Shown here piece by piece: positions 16,203-24,094 of a DNA stretch of 64,000 nucleotides (position 1 is the stretch's first letter; every line of letters starts with the position of its first letter). The DNA lies in contig CAJULX010000008.1 in NCBI GenBank assembly GCA_910587245.1, positions 10,962 through 74,961 of the forward strand. Reading direction: 5' to 3'. The notes beneath the pieces are model-generated. The model was not told the origin of the DNA. It made no database searches and worked only from the letters and a program-made list of their open reading frames with translations. Made by a program: the position numbers and the translations under genes. This DNA is from Candidatus Gastranaerophilales bacterium (GTDB taxonomy: Bacteria > Cyanobacteriota > Vampirovibrionia > Gastranaerophilales > Gastranaerophilaceae).

Positions 16203-16432
16203 ATCTCCTCGTTGTGTTTTTTATGATAACAATGTGCTTAATAATTTTTTACAATGTGTTTTTTATAACATACTTGATGGGAATAACATTAGCAGGTTGT
16301 TTTAATTTTGTCAATAATGTAATTTTAAACACATATATGTACGCTTAATAATGTCATTAATGACATTATTAAGTCTTTACAAAATACTAATATATGCTTT
16401 AATAGTTTTAGTAAAAAGAAAAGGTAAACCCT
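16203..16432. promoter_or_regulatory. Divergent lysogeny/lytic control region with perfect 30-bp palindrome
   Basis: Bases 16344-16373 form a perfect 30-bp palindrome (half site CTTAATAATGTCATT). Partly matching sequences containing AATGTG or AATGTAA recur nearer the Cro-like gene (about 16230-16260 and 16315-16335), so several operators are likely. On the plus strand TTTACA (16376-16381) and TTAATA (16399-16404), 17 bases apart, could be the repressor promoter, with the palindrome abutting its -35 box; this fits autoregulation. The exact sites need footprinting. Confidence 0.7.
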
Positions 16433-16804
16433 ATGGATGAGCAGATTTTAAATAATCTAAGCATGAGGATTATTTATTATAAAAAAAAGTTCAAATTAAC
16501 AAATGACATTATTGCTGAGCGTTCAGGCTTGCCAGTGACTACCATAAGTAGAATTACATCAGGGCAAACAAAATCACCAAAACTTGAAAATGTAAGAAAA
16601 ATTGCCGAGGCAATTGGATGTACCCTAAATGATTTGATATCTGAAACATATTATTCAAATGAAGAAACTAGCGAACTGGCGCAAGAAATACATGATAATC
16701 CGGATTTAAGAATTTTACTTGATGCAAGCAAAAATTTAAAACCTGAAGATTTAAAAGCAGTGATTGATATAGCAAATAGAATTAAGGGGAATTATAGAGA
16801 ATAA
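16433..16804 (+). CDS. ImmR-like phage repressor (XRE family)
   Basis: A 123-residue protein with an N-terminal XRE helix-turn-helix (NDIIAERSGLPVTTISRI, about residues 24-41) and a short C-terminal helical domain. It has no self-cleaving LexA/CI peptidase domain. Together with the HExxH gene just downstream (14 bases) it looks like the ImmR-ImmA pair of Gram-positive mobile elements, where the repressor is destroyed by the partner protease on DNA damage or quorum signals. It would keep the prophage silent. Confidence 0.82.
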   Translation: MDEQILNNLSMRIIYYKKKFKLTNDIIAERSGLPVTTISRITSGQTKSPKLENVRKIAEAIGCTLNDLISETYYSNEETSELAQEIHDNPDLRILLDASKNLKPEDLKAVIDIANRIKGNYRE

Positions 16805-16818
16805 AAGGGGAGAAAGGA

Positions 16819-17037
16819 ATGGTAGAAAACATTACAACTGTATATAGGAATCTGCCGCACAATGTTTCAGCTTTTACAATGCACAATGCTGCAGATGATT
16901 GGTACACAATAGTTTTAAACAGTAGACAAAGTTACAATACTTTACAAAAATCTTTCAAGCATGAGCTGGCCCATATTCAAAACAAAGATTTTGAATTAGA
17001 TAAAGACATTGAAATAATCGAGTGTTGCACTCATTAA
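16819..17037 (+). CDS. ImmA/IrrE-family metallopeptidase, short form
   Basis: A 72-residue protein with the zinc-binding motif KHELAHI (HExxH, His48 to His52), the mark of ImmA/IrrE proteases that cut ImmR repressors. At 72 residues it is shorter than typical ImmA (over 120), so the third metal ligand and substrate domain may be reduced. GGGGAGAAAGG precedes the ATG. It lies directly after the repressor. Inducer-activated cleavage of the repressor is inferred from the family. Confidence 0.75.
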   Translation: MVENITTVYRNLPHNVSAFTMHNAADDWYTIVLNSRQSYNTLQKSFKHELAHIQNKDFELDKDIEIIECCTH

Positions 17038-17051
17038 AAAAGGAATTTAAA

Positions 17052-17720
17052 ATGAAAACTTGCGAAAAATGTAATTGTGTATATGATGATAGCTTTAAAC
17101 AATGCCCGAAGTGTGCAGGCATACCGCTTTTTGATAAATACAATATCCTAATGGGTGGCGCAGCACTTTCGTTATTTGGCGGAATTATTCTGATTTTCAT
17201 AAATTTTAAAATTGCTCTGCTTGCTTTTGCTGTATTTATAGCAATTTGCATCATAGTGCACAAAGAATACCCCGAAGTGATGAAAAGAGCAGCTGAGGCG
17301 CAGAATAAAACTGTTGCGGCTATTTCAAAAAAGTTTTCAATTATCCATATTGAAGGGATTAAAAACACAGACCAAAATCAAAAATGCACCCTGAAGGTTA
17401 ATTCTGAATATTTGAGTTTTGAAGATAACAAAGAAAATTGTATTGAATTAATAAAACTTTCCAATATTAAAAACCTTTGTATATTGGAAGAAATCGAACA
17501 GGCACAGAAAAATAAATCCACAATCGGGCGTGCTGTTGTTGGAGGTTTATTACTCGGGCCGGTTGGTGCAATTGTGGGCGGATTAAGCAGTTTAAACCCT
17601 ACAATGGTTGAAAATAAAAAATATTATCTTGAAATTAAAACCTCAGGCAACCCTGATATTATAATTACATCTGACAATAAGACATTAAGAAATATAAAGG
17701 ATGCTATTTTAGTAAAATAG
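17052..17720 (+). CDS. Zinc-ribbon membrane protein in the lysogeny module
   Basis: A 222-residue protein. The N-terminus has CEKC and CPKC pairs, a zinc ribbon. Two hydrophobic helices follow (about residues 33-70), then a soluble domain, and a glycine-rich hydrophobic stretch (AVVGGLLLGPVGAIVGGL) near residue 165. The ATG at 17052 is chosen because of AAGGAA upstream. Genes of this layout often sit between the repressor and integrase and may alter the host surface or block superinfection; that role is inferred. Confidence 0.65.
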   Translation: MKTCEKCNCVYDDSFKQCPKCAGIPLFDKYNILMGGAALSLFGGIILIFINFKIALLAFAVFIAICIIVHKEYPEVMKRAAEAQNKTVAAISKKFSIIHIEGIKNTDQNQKCTLKVNSEYLSFEDNKENCIELIKLSNIKNLCILEEIEQAQKNKSTIGRAVVGGLLLGPVGAIVGGLSSLNPTMVENKKYYLEIKTSGNPDIIITSDNKTLRNIKDAILVK

Positions 17721-17736
17721 TTTTAAAAGGTAGATT

Positions 17737-18978
17737 ATGGCAAATATTGAGGCCCGCAAAGATAAAGACGGGAATATTGTATCGTATCGTATTAAAGTAT
17801 TCAAAGGGCGTAATAGTGAAGGTAAGCGCATTAAGCCCGATATGATGACTTGGAAAGTTCCGCAAGGCTGGAGCGAAAAAAAGATACAAAAAAAATTAAA
17901 TGAAATTGCCACAATTTTTGAAAATGAAAGCAAGAAAGGCTTAATAGTAAATAATCATCAAACCTTCAGTGCCTATGCTGAATATGTATTAAAATTAAAA
18001 GAACAAAACGGCGTGAAACACAAGACCATTGAATCTTATAAAAATTTGCTTGAACGGATAAATATTGCTATTGGACATTTCAAAATCAAAGATTTAAAAC
18101 CGCAGCATTTAAATGATTTTTATACACAACTTGCACAAGACGGAATGAATCTAACTACTGGCGGAAAACTGAGTGCAAAGACAATAAAAGAGCATCATAA
18201 TGTAATTAACACTATATTGAAGCAAGCTGAAAAAGAAATGCTTGTTCTATACAACGCAGCAGCAAAATCAAGTCCGCCCAAAAATAAAAAGAAAAAGGTT
18301 GATATTGCGGATACACTTGAAACTGAAGAAATAAAAACAATTTTTGAAATATTAGAGCAAGAACCATTTAAATGGCGAATGGTTATACAGTTATTGGCTG
18401 CTTCGGGATGCAGGCGCGGGGAAATACTTGGTTTAAAATGGGAAAATGTTGATTTTAGAAATAATCAAATTTTTATCAATAATAATTCACTATATACAAA
18501 AGAAAAAGGCATATATGAAGAAACTCCAAAAACAGAGAGTTCCATACGTTATATAGCAATACCTGTTAAAACAATGAAGCTTTTAAAACAATATCGTAAA
18601 TTGTATTTAAAACAAAAAATAGCAATGGGTAACAAGTGGATTGAGAAGGATTTCATCTTTACGCAAGAAAACGGATTACCAATGCATCCGGATTCACCAA
18701 CTGGTTACTGTGTAAAATTGCAGAAAAAATACAATGAATTAATTGCGGAAAAAAATAAAAAGCTACCACGAAATAAGAAAAAAAGGGAAATTCATATATC
18801 GCCGCATATTTTTAGGCATTCGCAGGCAAGCATCTTAATTTATCTTGGAGTTGATCCTGTTACTGTAAGTAAAAGATTGGGACACGCACAAGTTAGCACT
18901 ACTAGCGATATATATAGCCATATTATGCAAAAAGCAGACCAAGAAAGCGCAGATAAGCTAGATAGAATTTTTGGATAA
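17737..18978 (+). CDS. Tyrosine-family integrase
   Basis: A 413-residue recombinase. The N-terminus has a short AP2-like arm-binding part (about 1-60), then a SAM-like core-binding domain (about 75-180) and the catalytic domain. Catalytic signs are SGCRRGE near residue 226, HIFRHSQ near 356 (HxxR), LGHAQ near 380 and the probable nucleophile Tyr in DIYSHIM near 392. It ends 150 bases before the tRNA-Arg fragment, so it integrates the phage into that tRNA gene. Confidence 0.95.
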   Translation: MANIEARKDKDGNIVSYRIKVFKGRNSEGKRIKPDMMTWKVPQGWSEKKIQKKLNEIATIFENESKKGLIVNNHQTFSAYAEYVLKLKEQNGVKHKTIESYKNLLERINIAIGHFKIKDLKPQHLNDFYTQLAQDGMNLTTGGKLSAKTIKEHHNVINTILKQAEKEMLVLYNAAAKSSPPKNKKKKVDIADTLETEEIKTIFEILEQEPFKWRMVIQLLAASGCRRGEILGLKWENVDFRNNQIFINNNSLYTKEKGIYEETPKTESSIRYIAIPVKTMKLLKQYRKLYLKQKIAMGNKWIEKDFIFTQENGLPMHPDSPTGYCVKLQKKYNELIAEKNKKLPRNKKKREIHISPHIFRHSQASILIYLGVDPVTVSKRLGHAQVSTTSDIYSHIMQKADQESADKLDRIFG

Positions 18979-18984
18979 AAAATG

Positions 18985-19117
18985 GGTGACTTTTGGGTGA
19001 CAAAATTATAAAAAGTCACCTAAAAACGCAAAAATTATAAAAAATTACAAGAAGTGCAAAAGCTAAAAACGCCATTATATAGCTAATCATCAAAAATTAT
19101 AAAAAATTACAAGAAGT
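18985..19117. repeat. Integrase arm-site candidates: inverted repeat and 27-bp direct repeats
   Basis: GGTGACTTTT (18985-18994) is matched by AAAAGTCACC (19011-19020) as a perfect inverted repeat, and GGGTGAC also repeats directly at 18984 and 18995. A 27-base sequence starting CAAAAATTATAAAAAATT occurs identically at 19029-19055 and 19091-19117, 62 bases apart. Both lie between the integrase stop and the attachment core, where arm-type integrase or Xis sites are expected. The inverted repeat could also end integrase transcription. Confidence 0.65.
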
Positions 19118-19128
19118 AAAATTTATAA

Positions 19129-19170
19129 CTACGAACCAAAAGGTCGGGGGTTCGAATCCCTCCAGGCGCG
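19129..19170 (+). other. Prophage attachment site (attR): 3' part of tRNA-Arg(ACG)
   Basis: The sequence folds as the 3' half of a tRNA: anticodon loop CTACGAA (anticodon ACG), the 3' anticodon strand CCAAA, variable AGGTC, T stem and loop with TTCGAAT, and acceptor strand CAGGCGC. The 5' strand of the anticodon stem is absent, since the bases before 19129 do not pair. This is therefore a leftover tRNA end marking one prophage end; the complete gene should sit on the other side, outside this window. No CCA is encoded. Confidence 0.85.
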
Positions 19171-19181
19171 AATTAACCATT

Positions 19182-19204
19182 CCTCCATCATAGGAGGTTT
19201 TTGT
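19182..19204 (+). terminator. Terminator after the tRNA-Arg remnant
   Basis: CCTCC (19182-19186) and GGAGG (19193-19197) form a short stem followed by TTTTTGTTTT. It would end transcription from the tRNA-Arg gene in an uninfected chromosome, and abuts the 3' end of the convergent dxs-like gene. Confidence 0.6.
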
Positions 19205-19205
19205 T

Positions 19206-20963
19206 TTATACCTTTGCTTTTATTATTTTTTGTATATCATCCAAAATTAAATCTGTATTCAGGTGATATCTTTGATAAAGTTCATTAACGGGCACTCTGT
19301 CCGTAAATTCTTTATCGGCGCCGAAATTCAAAACCTTCATATCCGAATTTCCATAATATCTTGAAATTTTTTCGCCAAAACCGCCGGATAAACACCCATC
19401 TTCAAGCGTTATTACAATTTCATGCCTGTTTTTTAAATTATCAAGCATATCCTCATCAACCCCTGTTAAAAATAAAGGATTTATAACTGTAGGTTTAAAG
19501 CCGAATCTTTGTTCAACTGCTTTTGAAACCTTAAGCCCGAGGTGATAAAAATTTCCTGCCCCTATAATTGCGATTTTTTCACCACTTTGCGTAATTTTGA
19601 ATTTATTTAATTTTGAATAATCCGTACCATCTTTTATCCCTGTTGATATAAAGTTACCGAAAGGCACCCTTATTCCTACGGGGTGTTCATTTTGCTCCAA
19701 TGACCACTCAAGCATTCTTAAATATTCTTCCTTGCAGGTTGGTGCAAGATATACCATATTTGGTATATTGCTGATTAACGGAATGTCAAAAGTTCCAAGA
19801 TGCGTACAATCTGCGCCTGAAATTGCACCCCAGTGAATTAAAAGCGTAACGGGAGATTTATTTAAACATAAATCTTGTGAAAGCTGGTCATATGTTCTTT
19901 GAATAAAAGAGCTCATAACGGCAAGCACAGGCTTTGCTCCCTGTTTTGCAAGAGCTGAAGCATAAGCTACGGCGTGTTCTTCCGCAATTCCTGTATCAGT
20001 ATACTGCTTGCCCAGTTTTTCTCTAAATTCCTTGGTAAATCCGTAAGCACCGGGTGTTGCGGGACTTATCGCTATAATATTTTTATCTTCTTTCGCTTTT
20101 TTTAAAATAAAATCTGTTGTAATTGTATTATAATTTTCACCCGCAGGTGTGTTTGAAACTTTGTCGAGTGTCCCGGGTAAAATCCAGTGGTATGCTTCCT
20201 TGTTTGTTTCGGCGCATTTAAGCCCGCAGCCCTTTAATGTTTTAATATGCAAAACCGTAGGTTTATTTGTGTCTTTTACCTTTTTAAAAGCTTTAACCAT
20301 AGCCTGAATATCATTTCCCTTATCTTCGTAATAATATTCAAATCCGAGGCTTTTAAAGAAATTCAGTTCGGCTTTTCCTTTTGTATCTCTTAAAAGTTTA
20401 AGATTTTGATACAATCCGCCTGCATTTTCCGCTATAGACATATCGTTATCGTTTATTACTATTATTATATTGCTGTTTAAAACTGCGGCATTGTTTAAAC
20501 CTTCATATGCTTCGCCGCCTGAAAGCGAGCCGTCGCCGATAAGTGCAAGCACGTTTTCATCTCTGCCTGCTAAATCTCTTGCTTTTGCAACTCCTGCAGC
20601 AAGGCTTACCGATGTTGATGTGTGTCCTACCTTAAAAAGATCGCAGGCTGATTCTTCAGGTGCCGTGTATCCTGTAAATATATTGTATTTCTCAGGGTTT
20701 GTAAATCCTTCTTTTCTTCCGGTTAAAATTTTATGCGGGTAACATTGATGTGAAACATCAAATACAATCTTATCTTTAGGGCAATTAAATACATAATGCA
20801 TTGCAATTGTTGCTTCCACTATTCCAAGATTAGGTCCGAGGTGTCCGCCCGTTGTGTTTACCTTTTTTATAATTAATTCCCTGATTTCATCCGCAAGTGT
20901 GTTTAATTCATTAATTGAAAGCTGTTTTAAATCATCAGGCATGTTTACTCTGTCTAAAATCAT
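19206..20963 (-). CDS. dxs: 1-Deoxy-D-xylulose-5-phosphate synthase-type enzyme
   Basis: A 585-residue thiamine-diphosphate enzyme of the Dxs family, the first step of non-mevalonate isoprenoid synthesis (pyruvate plus glyceraldehyde-3-phosphate). Visible signs: TTGGHLGPNLGIVEATIA near residue 37, GDGSLSGGEAYEGLNNA near 140 with NDNDMSIA (cofactor site), and IAEEHAV near 325. It is shorter than typical Dxs (about 620), and its central motif reads GADCTHLGTFDIP, where most Dxs have GADGPTHHG. It may be a divergent Dxs or a paralogue. The gap to the upstream small gene is 48 bases. Confidence 0.8.
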   Translation of the reverse strand: MILDRVNMPDDLKQLSINELNTLADEIRELIIKKVNTTGGHLGPNLGIVEATIAMHYVFNCPKDKIVFDVSHQCYPHKILTGRKEGFTNPEKYNIFTGYTAPEESACDLFKVGHTSTSVSLAAGVAKARDLAGRDENVLALIGDGSLSGGEAYEGLNNAAVLNSNIIIVINDNDMSIAENAGGLYQNLKLLRDTKGKAELNFFKSLGFEYYYEDKGNDIQAMVKAFKKVKDTNKPTVLHIKTLKGCGLKCAETNKEAYHWILPGTLDKVSNTPAGENYNTITTDFILKKAKEDKNIIAISPATPGAYGFTKEFREKLGKQYTDTGIAEEHAVAYASALAKQGAKPVLAVMSSFIQRTYDQLSQDLCLNKSPVTLLIHWGAISGADCTHLGTFDIPLISNIPNMVYLAPTCKEEYLRMLEWSLEQNEHPVGIRVPFGNFISTGIKDGTDYSKLNKFKITQSGEKIAIIGAGNFYHLGLKVSKAVEQRFGFKPTVINPLFLTGVDEDMLDNLKNRHEIVITLEDGCLSGGFGEKISRYYGNSDMKVLNFGADKEFTDRVPVNELYQRYHLNTDLILDDIQKIIKAKV

Positions 20964-21011
20964 AATATTTCCTTTATTGTCTTTTAATAAAGGAATTTTA
21001 TTATATGGAGT

Positions 21012-21197
21012 CTACTCCAAGTCAAGACCCTCCTGCGATTCAAGTGCCCCCTCTTTCATAAGTTTAAGGTAAGTGATAAACCTTTTTTCGGCGTATATTT
21101 CCATTAAAACGCCCACCGCATGTTTAATTTCATCTTCAAGAAGCTCCAGCTTGTTATCCATAATATTTTCTATGTGTTCAATATAGTCTTTGTTCAT
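21012..21197 (-). CDS. Small helical hypothetical protein (paralogue of the gene at 34409)
   Basis: A 61-residue acidic helical protein. Its middle (ELLEDEIKHAVGVLMEIYAE) and the following KRFITYLKLM resemble the 51-residue product at 34409 (ALLEIQAEYRLLKYLIL). A divergent XRE regulator lies upstream. It precedes dxs by 48 bases in the same direction and may be co-transcribed. Function unknown. Confidence 0.6.
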   Translation of the reverse strand: MNKDYIEHIENIMDNKLELLEDEIKHAVGVLMEIYAEKRFITYLKLMKEGALESQEGLDLE

Positions 21198-21264
21198 TTT
21201 TATTCCTTTCTTTAATTTTTGTTAATGTTTTATTCTAATTACAAAACAAATTGTAGTATTATTA

Positions 21265-21295
21265 GAACATAATGTCAATATTCTGAACAAAATGT
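21265..21295. promoter_or_regulatory. Candidate operator repeats between divergent small gene and XRE gene
   Basis: GAACATAATGT (21265-21275) and GAACAAAATGT (21285-21295) are near-identical direct repeats 20 bases apart; the first contains the palindrome ACATAATGT. They lie in the 110-base gap between divergent genes, just ahead of the XRE gene start at 21308, and so are likely binding sites for that regulator. Confidence 0.5.
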
Positions 21296-21307
21296 TAAAT
21301 TAAGAAT

Positions 21308-21517
21308 ATGATTTTAAACAAACTCTCTGAAATAATGGGAAGAAAAAGAATAAAAATGTCCGAACTTGCAAGAATGACAGGGCTTGCAAGAAGTACGGTA
21401 TTTGAACTTTATTATGACAATACCAAGGTTTTAAAACTTGAAACCCTGAATAAAATTTGCTGGGCACTTGAATGCAAGGTTGAAGATATTCTTGAATATA
21501 TTCCCGATGAAGAATAA
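21308..21517 (+). CDS. XRE/Cro-family transcription regulator
   Basis: A 69-residue single-domain helix-turn-helix protein (MSELARMTGLARSTVFEL, about residues 17-34; LETLNKICWALECKVEDIL near the end). It belongs to the short Cro/CI type that usually represses its own promoter and a neighbour. Direct repeats just upstream are candidate sites. It is convergent with rqcP, with the two stops 2 bases apart. Confidence 0.8.
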   Translation: MILNKLSEIMGRKRIKMSELARMTGLARSTVFELYYDNTKVLKLETLNKICWALECKVEDILEYIPDEE

Positions 21518-21519
21518 CT

Positions 21520-21768
21520 TTATTCTTCAATAATCTCATAAAGGCTTGAAGCCTCATTTATTGAAACATTCCCTGTCGGGATTTTTAAAACACGTGCTTT
21601 TAAAACCCTTGTTTTATATTCAATCATTATAATATCGTTTTCTTTCAGCTGTTTTGCCGGTTTTGCAGGGTTATTGTTTACAAAAACCCTTGCCATATCA
21701 CATACTTCGTTTGCAACGCTTCTTCTTTTTATTATTCTTGAAACCTTTAAAAATTTATCAAGCCGCAT
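21520..21768 (-). CDS. rqcP: S4-domain RNA-binding protein RqcP-like
   Basis: An 82-residue protein, essentially one S4 RNA-binding domain: MRLDKFLKVSRIIKRRSVAN at the start, then VFVNNNPAKPAKQLKENDII. It strongly resembles YabO/RqcP, which binds stalled 50S subunits and helps RqcH add alanine tails in ribosome quality control. Its ATG overlaps the stop of the kinase gene upstream by one base, so the two are co-translated. Confidence 0.85.
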   Translation of the reverse strand: MRLDKFLKVSRIIKRRSVANEVCDMARVFVNNNPAKPAKQLKENDIIMIEYKTRVLKARVLKIPTGNVSINEASSLYEIIEE

Positions 21769-22826
21769 TATATTTTATCCTTATCAATGCTTTCAACCTT
21801 AAAGCAGCTCTGTGTTTTTAATTTTTTATCAATCTCATCAAATGTTAAAAAGCCTTCCTGTGCTCCGAATACTTCAACCACAGCTGCCGCATTAACCGAA
21901 GCGCACTCAAGAGCCCTTTTAACATTCATATTATATTTTTCCATAGCGGCGGTAAATGTTGAGCTGAAAGCGTCTCCCGCACCGAGGGTTGACCTTACAA
22001 CCGCAGGAAACTCAGGTGCTTTATAAAATTTATTTCCGTCATATGCGTATACGCCTGCTTTGCCGTCTGTTATAACAACATTTACATTGTTTTTACCCCT
22101 TAATATTCTTAACATCTCAATAACATCAGGGTGAATAAACTCTTTAGAATATTTTTCATTCTTTGTATCGGGGCGTACGGAAATTTTTGTGAGCATACTT
22201 GCTTCTTCTTTATTTAAAACAAGGATGTCCGCTGTTTCTATTATTTTTGAAAAATATTTCTCACCTTTTTTAATTGCGGTGGTTCCCGCATTTATTGAAA
22301 GTTTAATATTATTTTCTTTTGCAAAAGATGCAAGTTTATCAAGCATTCTGTTGCTCTCTCCTGCTAAAGGCGCAATATAAAGCCATTTTGCATTTTTTAC
22401 GGCTTCAAAATTTATATCTTTTTCTTTAATGCTTGAATTTACACCCCTGTGCGCAAGGACGGTTCTATCCCCCTGAAAGCTTACAAGGATAATGGAAAAA
22501 CCCGTTAAGCCTTCTTTTGCCTTTATAATATTTGATGTATCAATGTTTGATTTTATAAGATTTTCGCAAATTAAAGGTGATACTTCATCTGCCCCCAGCT
22601 TTACAACGGTTGATGTTTTAAACCCCAGATGTGCAAAATTCATTGCAGTATTAATTCCGCCCCCGCCAAGGTTTCTTGAAAAATCATCAATTTCAACCTT
22701 GCTCCCGTAAGGAAAGCTCATAAAATCGCTTCGTTTATCTTTTGAACTCACGGATACTATATTTGCACTGTCTGATTCTATAAATACATCAAGTGTGGCA
22801 GAACCTATTGTTACTACATCAAACAT
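21768..22826 (-). CDS. PfkB/ribokinase-family carbohydrate kinase
   Basis: A 352-residue sugar kinase. Family motifs: NLGGGGINTAMNFAHLGF (about residues 50-67) near the substrate site, and TLGAGDAFSSTFTAAM (about 295-310) with the catalytic Asp and anion hole. Start at the ATG at 22826 because GAGGTG lies upstream; an earlier frame start lacks it. Substrate cannot be told; ribose, fructose or nucleoside are typical. It is co-transcribed with rqcP. Confidence 0.85.
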   Translation of the reverse strand: MFDVVTIGSATLDVFIESDSANIVSVSSKDKRSDFMSFPYGSKVEIDDFSRNLGGGGINTAMNFAHLGFKTSTVVKLGADEVSPLICENLIKSNIDTSNIIKAKEGLTGFSIILVSFQGDRTVLAHRGVNSSIKEKDINFEAVKNAKWLYIAPLAGESNRMLDKLASFAKENNIKLSINAGTTAIKKGEKYFSKIIETADILVLNKEEASMLTKISVRPDTKNEKYSKEFIHPDVIEMLRILRGKNNVNVVITDGKAGVYAYDGNKFYKAPEFPAVVRSTLGAGDAFSSTFTAAMEKYNMNVKRALECASVNAAAVVEVFGAQEGFLTFDEIDKKLKTQSCFKVESIDKDKI

Positions 22827-22908
22827 TAACACCTCTATTTGTTTTATGCTTTTTCCTATATTATAATACAAACAGTTTTATGGACAGATAGCTCCTTGAA
22901 GGTATTTA

Positions 22909-24054
22909 ATGTTTTTAAAAAGGCTAAAACTGAATAACTACAGAAATTATGAAAGTCTGGATTTTGAATTCTCCAAAAATAAAACCCTTTTTGTAGGAAA
23001 AAATGCACAGGGGAAAACGAATCTTCTTGAAGCTGTTTATTATCTTTCAAGCCTTGATTCAAACAGAATTAAAAAAGACAGAGAATTAATAAAATTTGAA
23101 TCTGAATTTTGCGGTATCGGGGCGGAAGTATTAAAAACGGGAACGGATATTGAGCTTGATATTTTGATTAACCCTCCGAAAAATAAAATTTTAAAAGTAA
23201 ACGGCATTAAAAAAAATAAATCCAGAGATTTTGTGCGCGTATTATCTACGGTGAGTTTTTCCAATTCTGATTTATTGCTTTTAAGGGGAGAGCCTTCGGA
23301 TAGAAGAAAATGGCTCGATAATGCTATTTGTCAGGTGTATCCCGCTTATCTTGATAAAATTAATAAATATAATAAAATCCGTCTTCAAAAAGCAAATTTC
23401 CTGTCTGAATTTCAAAGCAGATTCGGCTTTGGCGGAATATCCGGAAACACGGGCGGCGGGTCAAATTATGATATGCTTGATGTTTATAATGTTCAGCTTG
23501 CAAACTCTTCCGCTAATATTATGTTTTTAAGGATGAAATTTTTATCCGAATTGAAAAAGATTGCAAAAGAAAAACATTTATCTATTTCAAAAGAGGAAGA
23601 ATTAAATATTGAATATGAAAATACGTTATCGGCAGAATTTTTACCTGTTGCGGAATTGAGCACAATTTGTTATGAAAAATTGAATGAAATAAAAGATGAA
23701 GAAATTAAAAAAGGTCAGTGTCTTATAGGGCCGCACAGAGATGATGTTTCATTTTTTATAAACAATCTTGATGCTAAAAGATATGCTTCTCAAGGACAGC
23801 AGCGTACAATTGTTCTTGCACTGAAGTTATCCGAGCTTGATATAATACAGGAAAAAATAAATGAAATGCCTGTTTTACTTCTGGATGATGTTTTGGCTGA
23901 ACTTGATAATTTAAGGCAGAATTACCTTCTTGATACTATAAAAGACGGCGTGCAGACAATTATTACAAGTGTTGATACTCTTGCTTTTGAAGAAGAATTT
24001 TTAAAAGATGTTGAAATCGTTCATATCGAAAACGGTAAAATAAAAACCCCTTAA
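22909..24054 (+). CDS. recF: DNA repair and recombination protein RecF
   Basis: A 381-residue ABC-type ATPase that loads RecA at gapped DNA with RecO and RecR. Walker A GKNAQGKTN lies near residue 31; the N-terminal LNNYRNYESLDFEF and the late signature ASQGQQRTI and Walker B LLLDDVLAELD are diagnostic. GAAGG precedes the ATG. Unusually it is not beside dnaA, dnaN or gyrB here. The stop codon lies inside the following terminator. recR is 5 kb away. Confidence 0.95.
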   Translation: MFLKRLKLNNYRNYESLDFEFSKNKTLFVGKNAQGKTNLLEAVYYLSSLDSNRIKKDRELIKFESEFCGIGAEVLKTGTDIELDILINPPKNKILKVNGIKKNKSRDFVRVLSTVSFSNSDLLLLRGEPSDRRKWLDNAICQVYPAYLDKINKYNKIRLQKANFLSEFQSRFGFGGISGNTGGGSNYDMLDVYNVQLANSSANIMFLRMKFLSELKKIAKEKHLSISKEEELNIEYENTLSAEFLPVAELSTICYEKLNEIKDEEIKKGQCLIGPHRDDVSFFINNLDAKRYASQGQQRTIVLALKLSELDIIQEKINEMPVLLLDDVLAELDNLRQNYLLDTIKDGVQTIITSVDTLAFEEEFLKDVEIVHIENGKIKTP

Positions 24055-24072
24055 AATTTTAAGGGGTTTTTA
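24042..24072. terminator. Bidirectional intrinsic terminator
   Basis: AAAAACCCCTTAAAA and its complement TTTTAAGGGGTTTTT form a fully symmetrical stem, with T runs on both strands. It ends recF on the plus strand and the large orphan gene on the minus strand; the recF stop codon is within it. Confidence 0.85.
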
Positions 24073-24094
24073 AATTTGTGCTTATACTTGTCTG

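Noticed and set aside
19129..19170. Complete tRNA gene
   Set aside because: Only the 3' half from the anticodon loop on is present; the upstream bases cannot form the anticodon or D stems.
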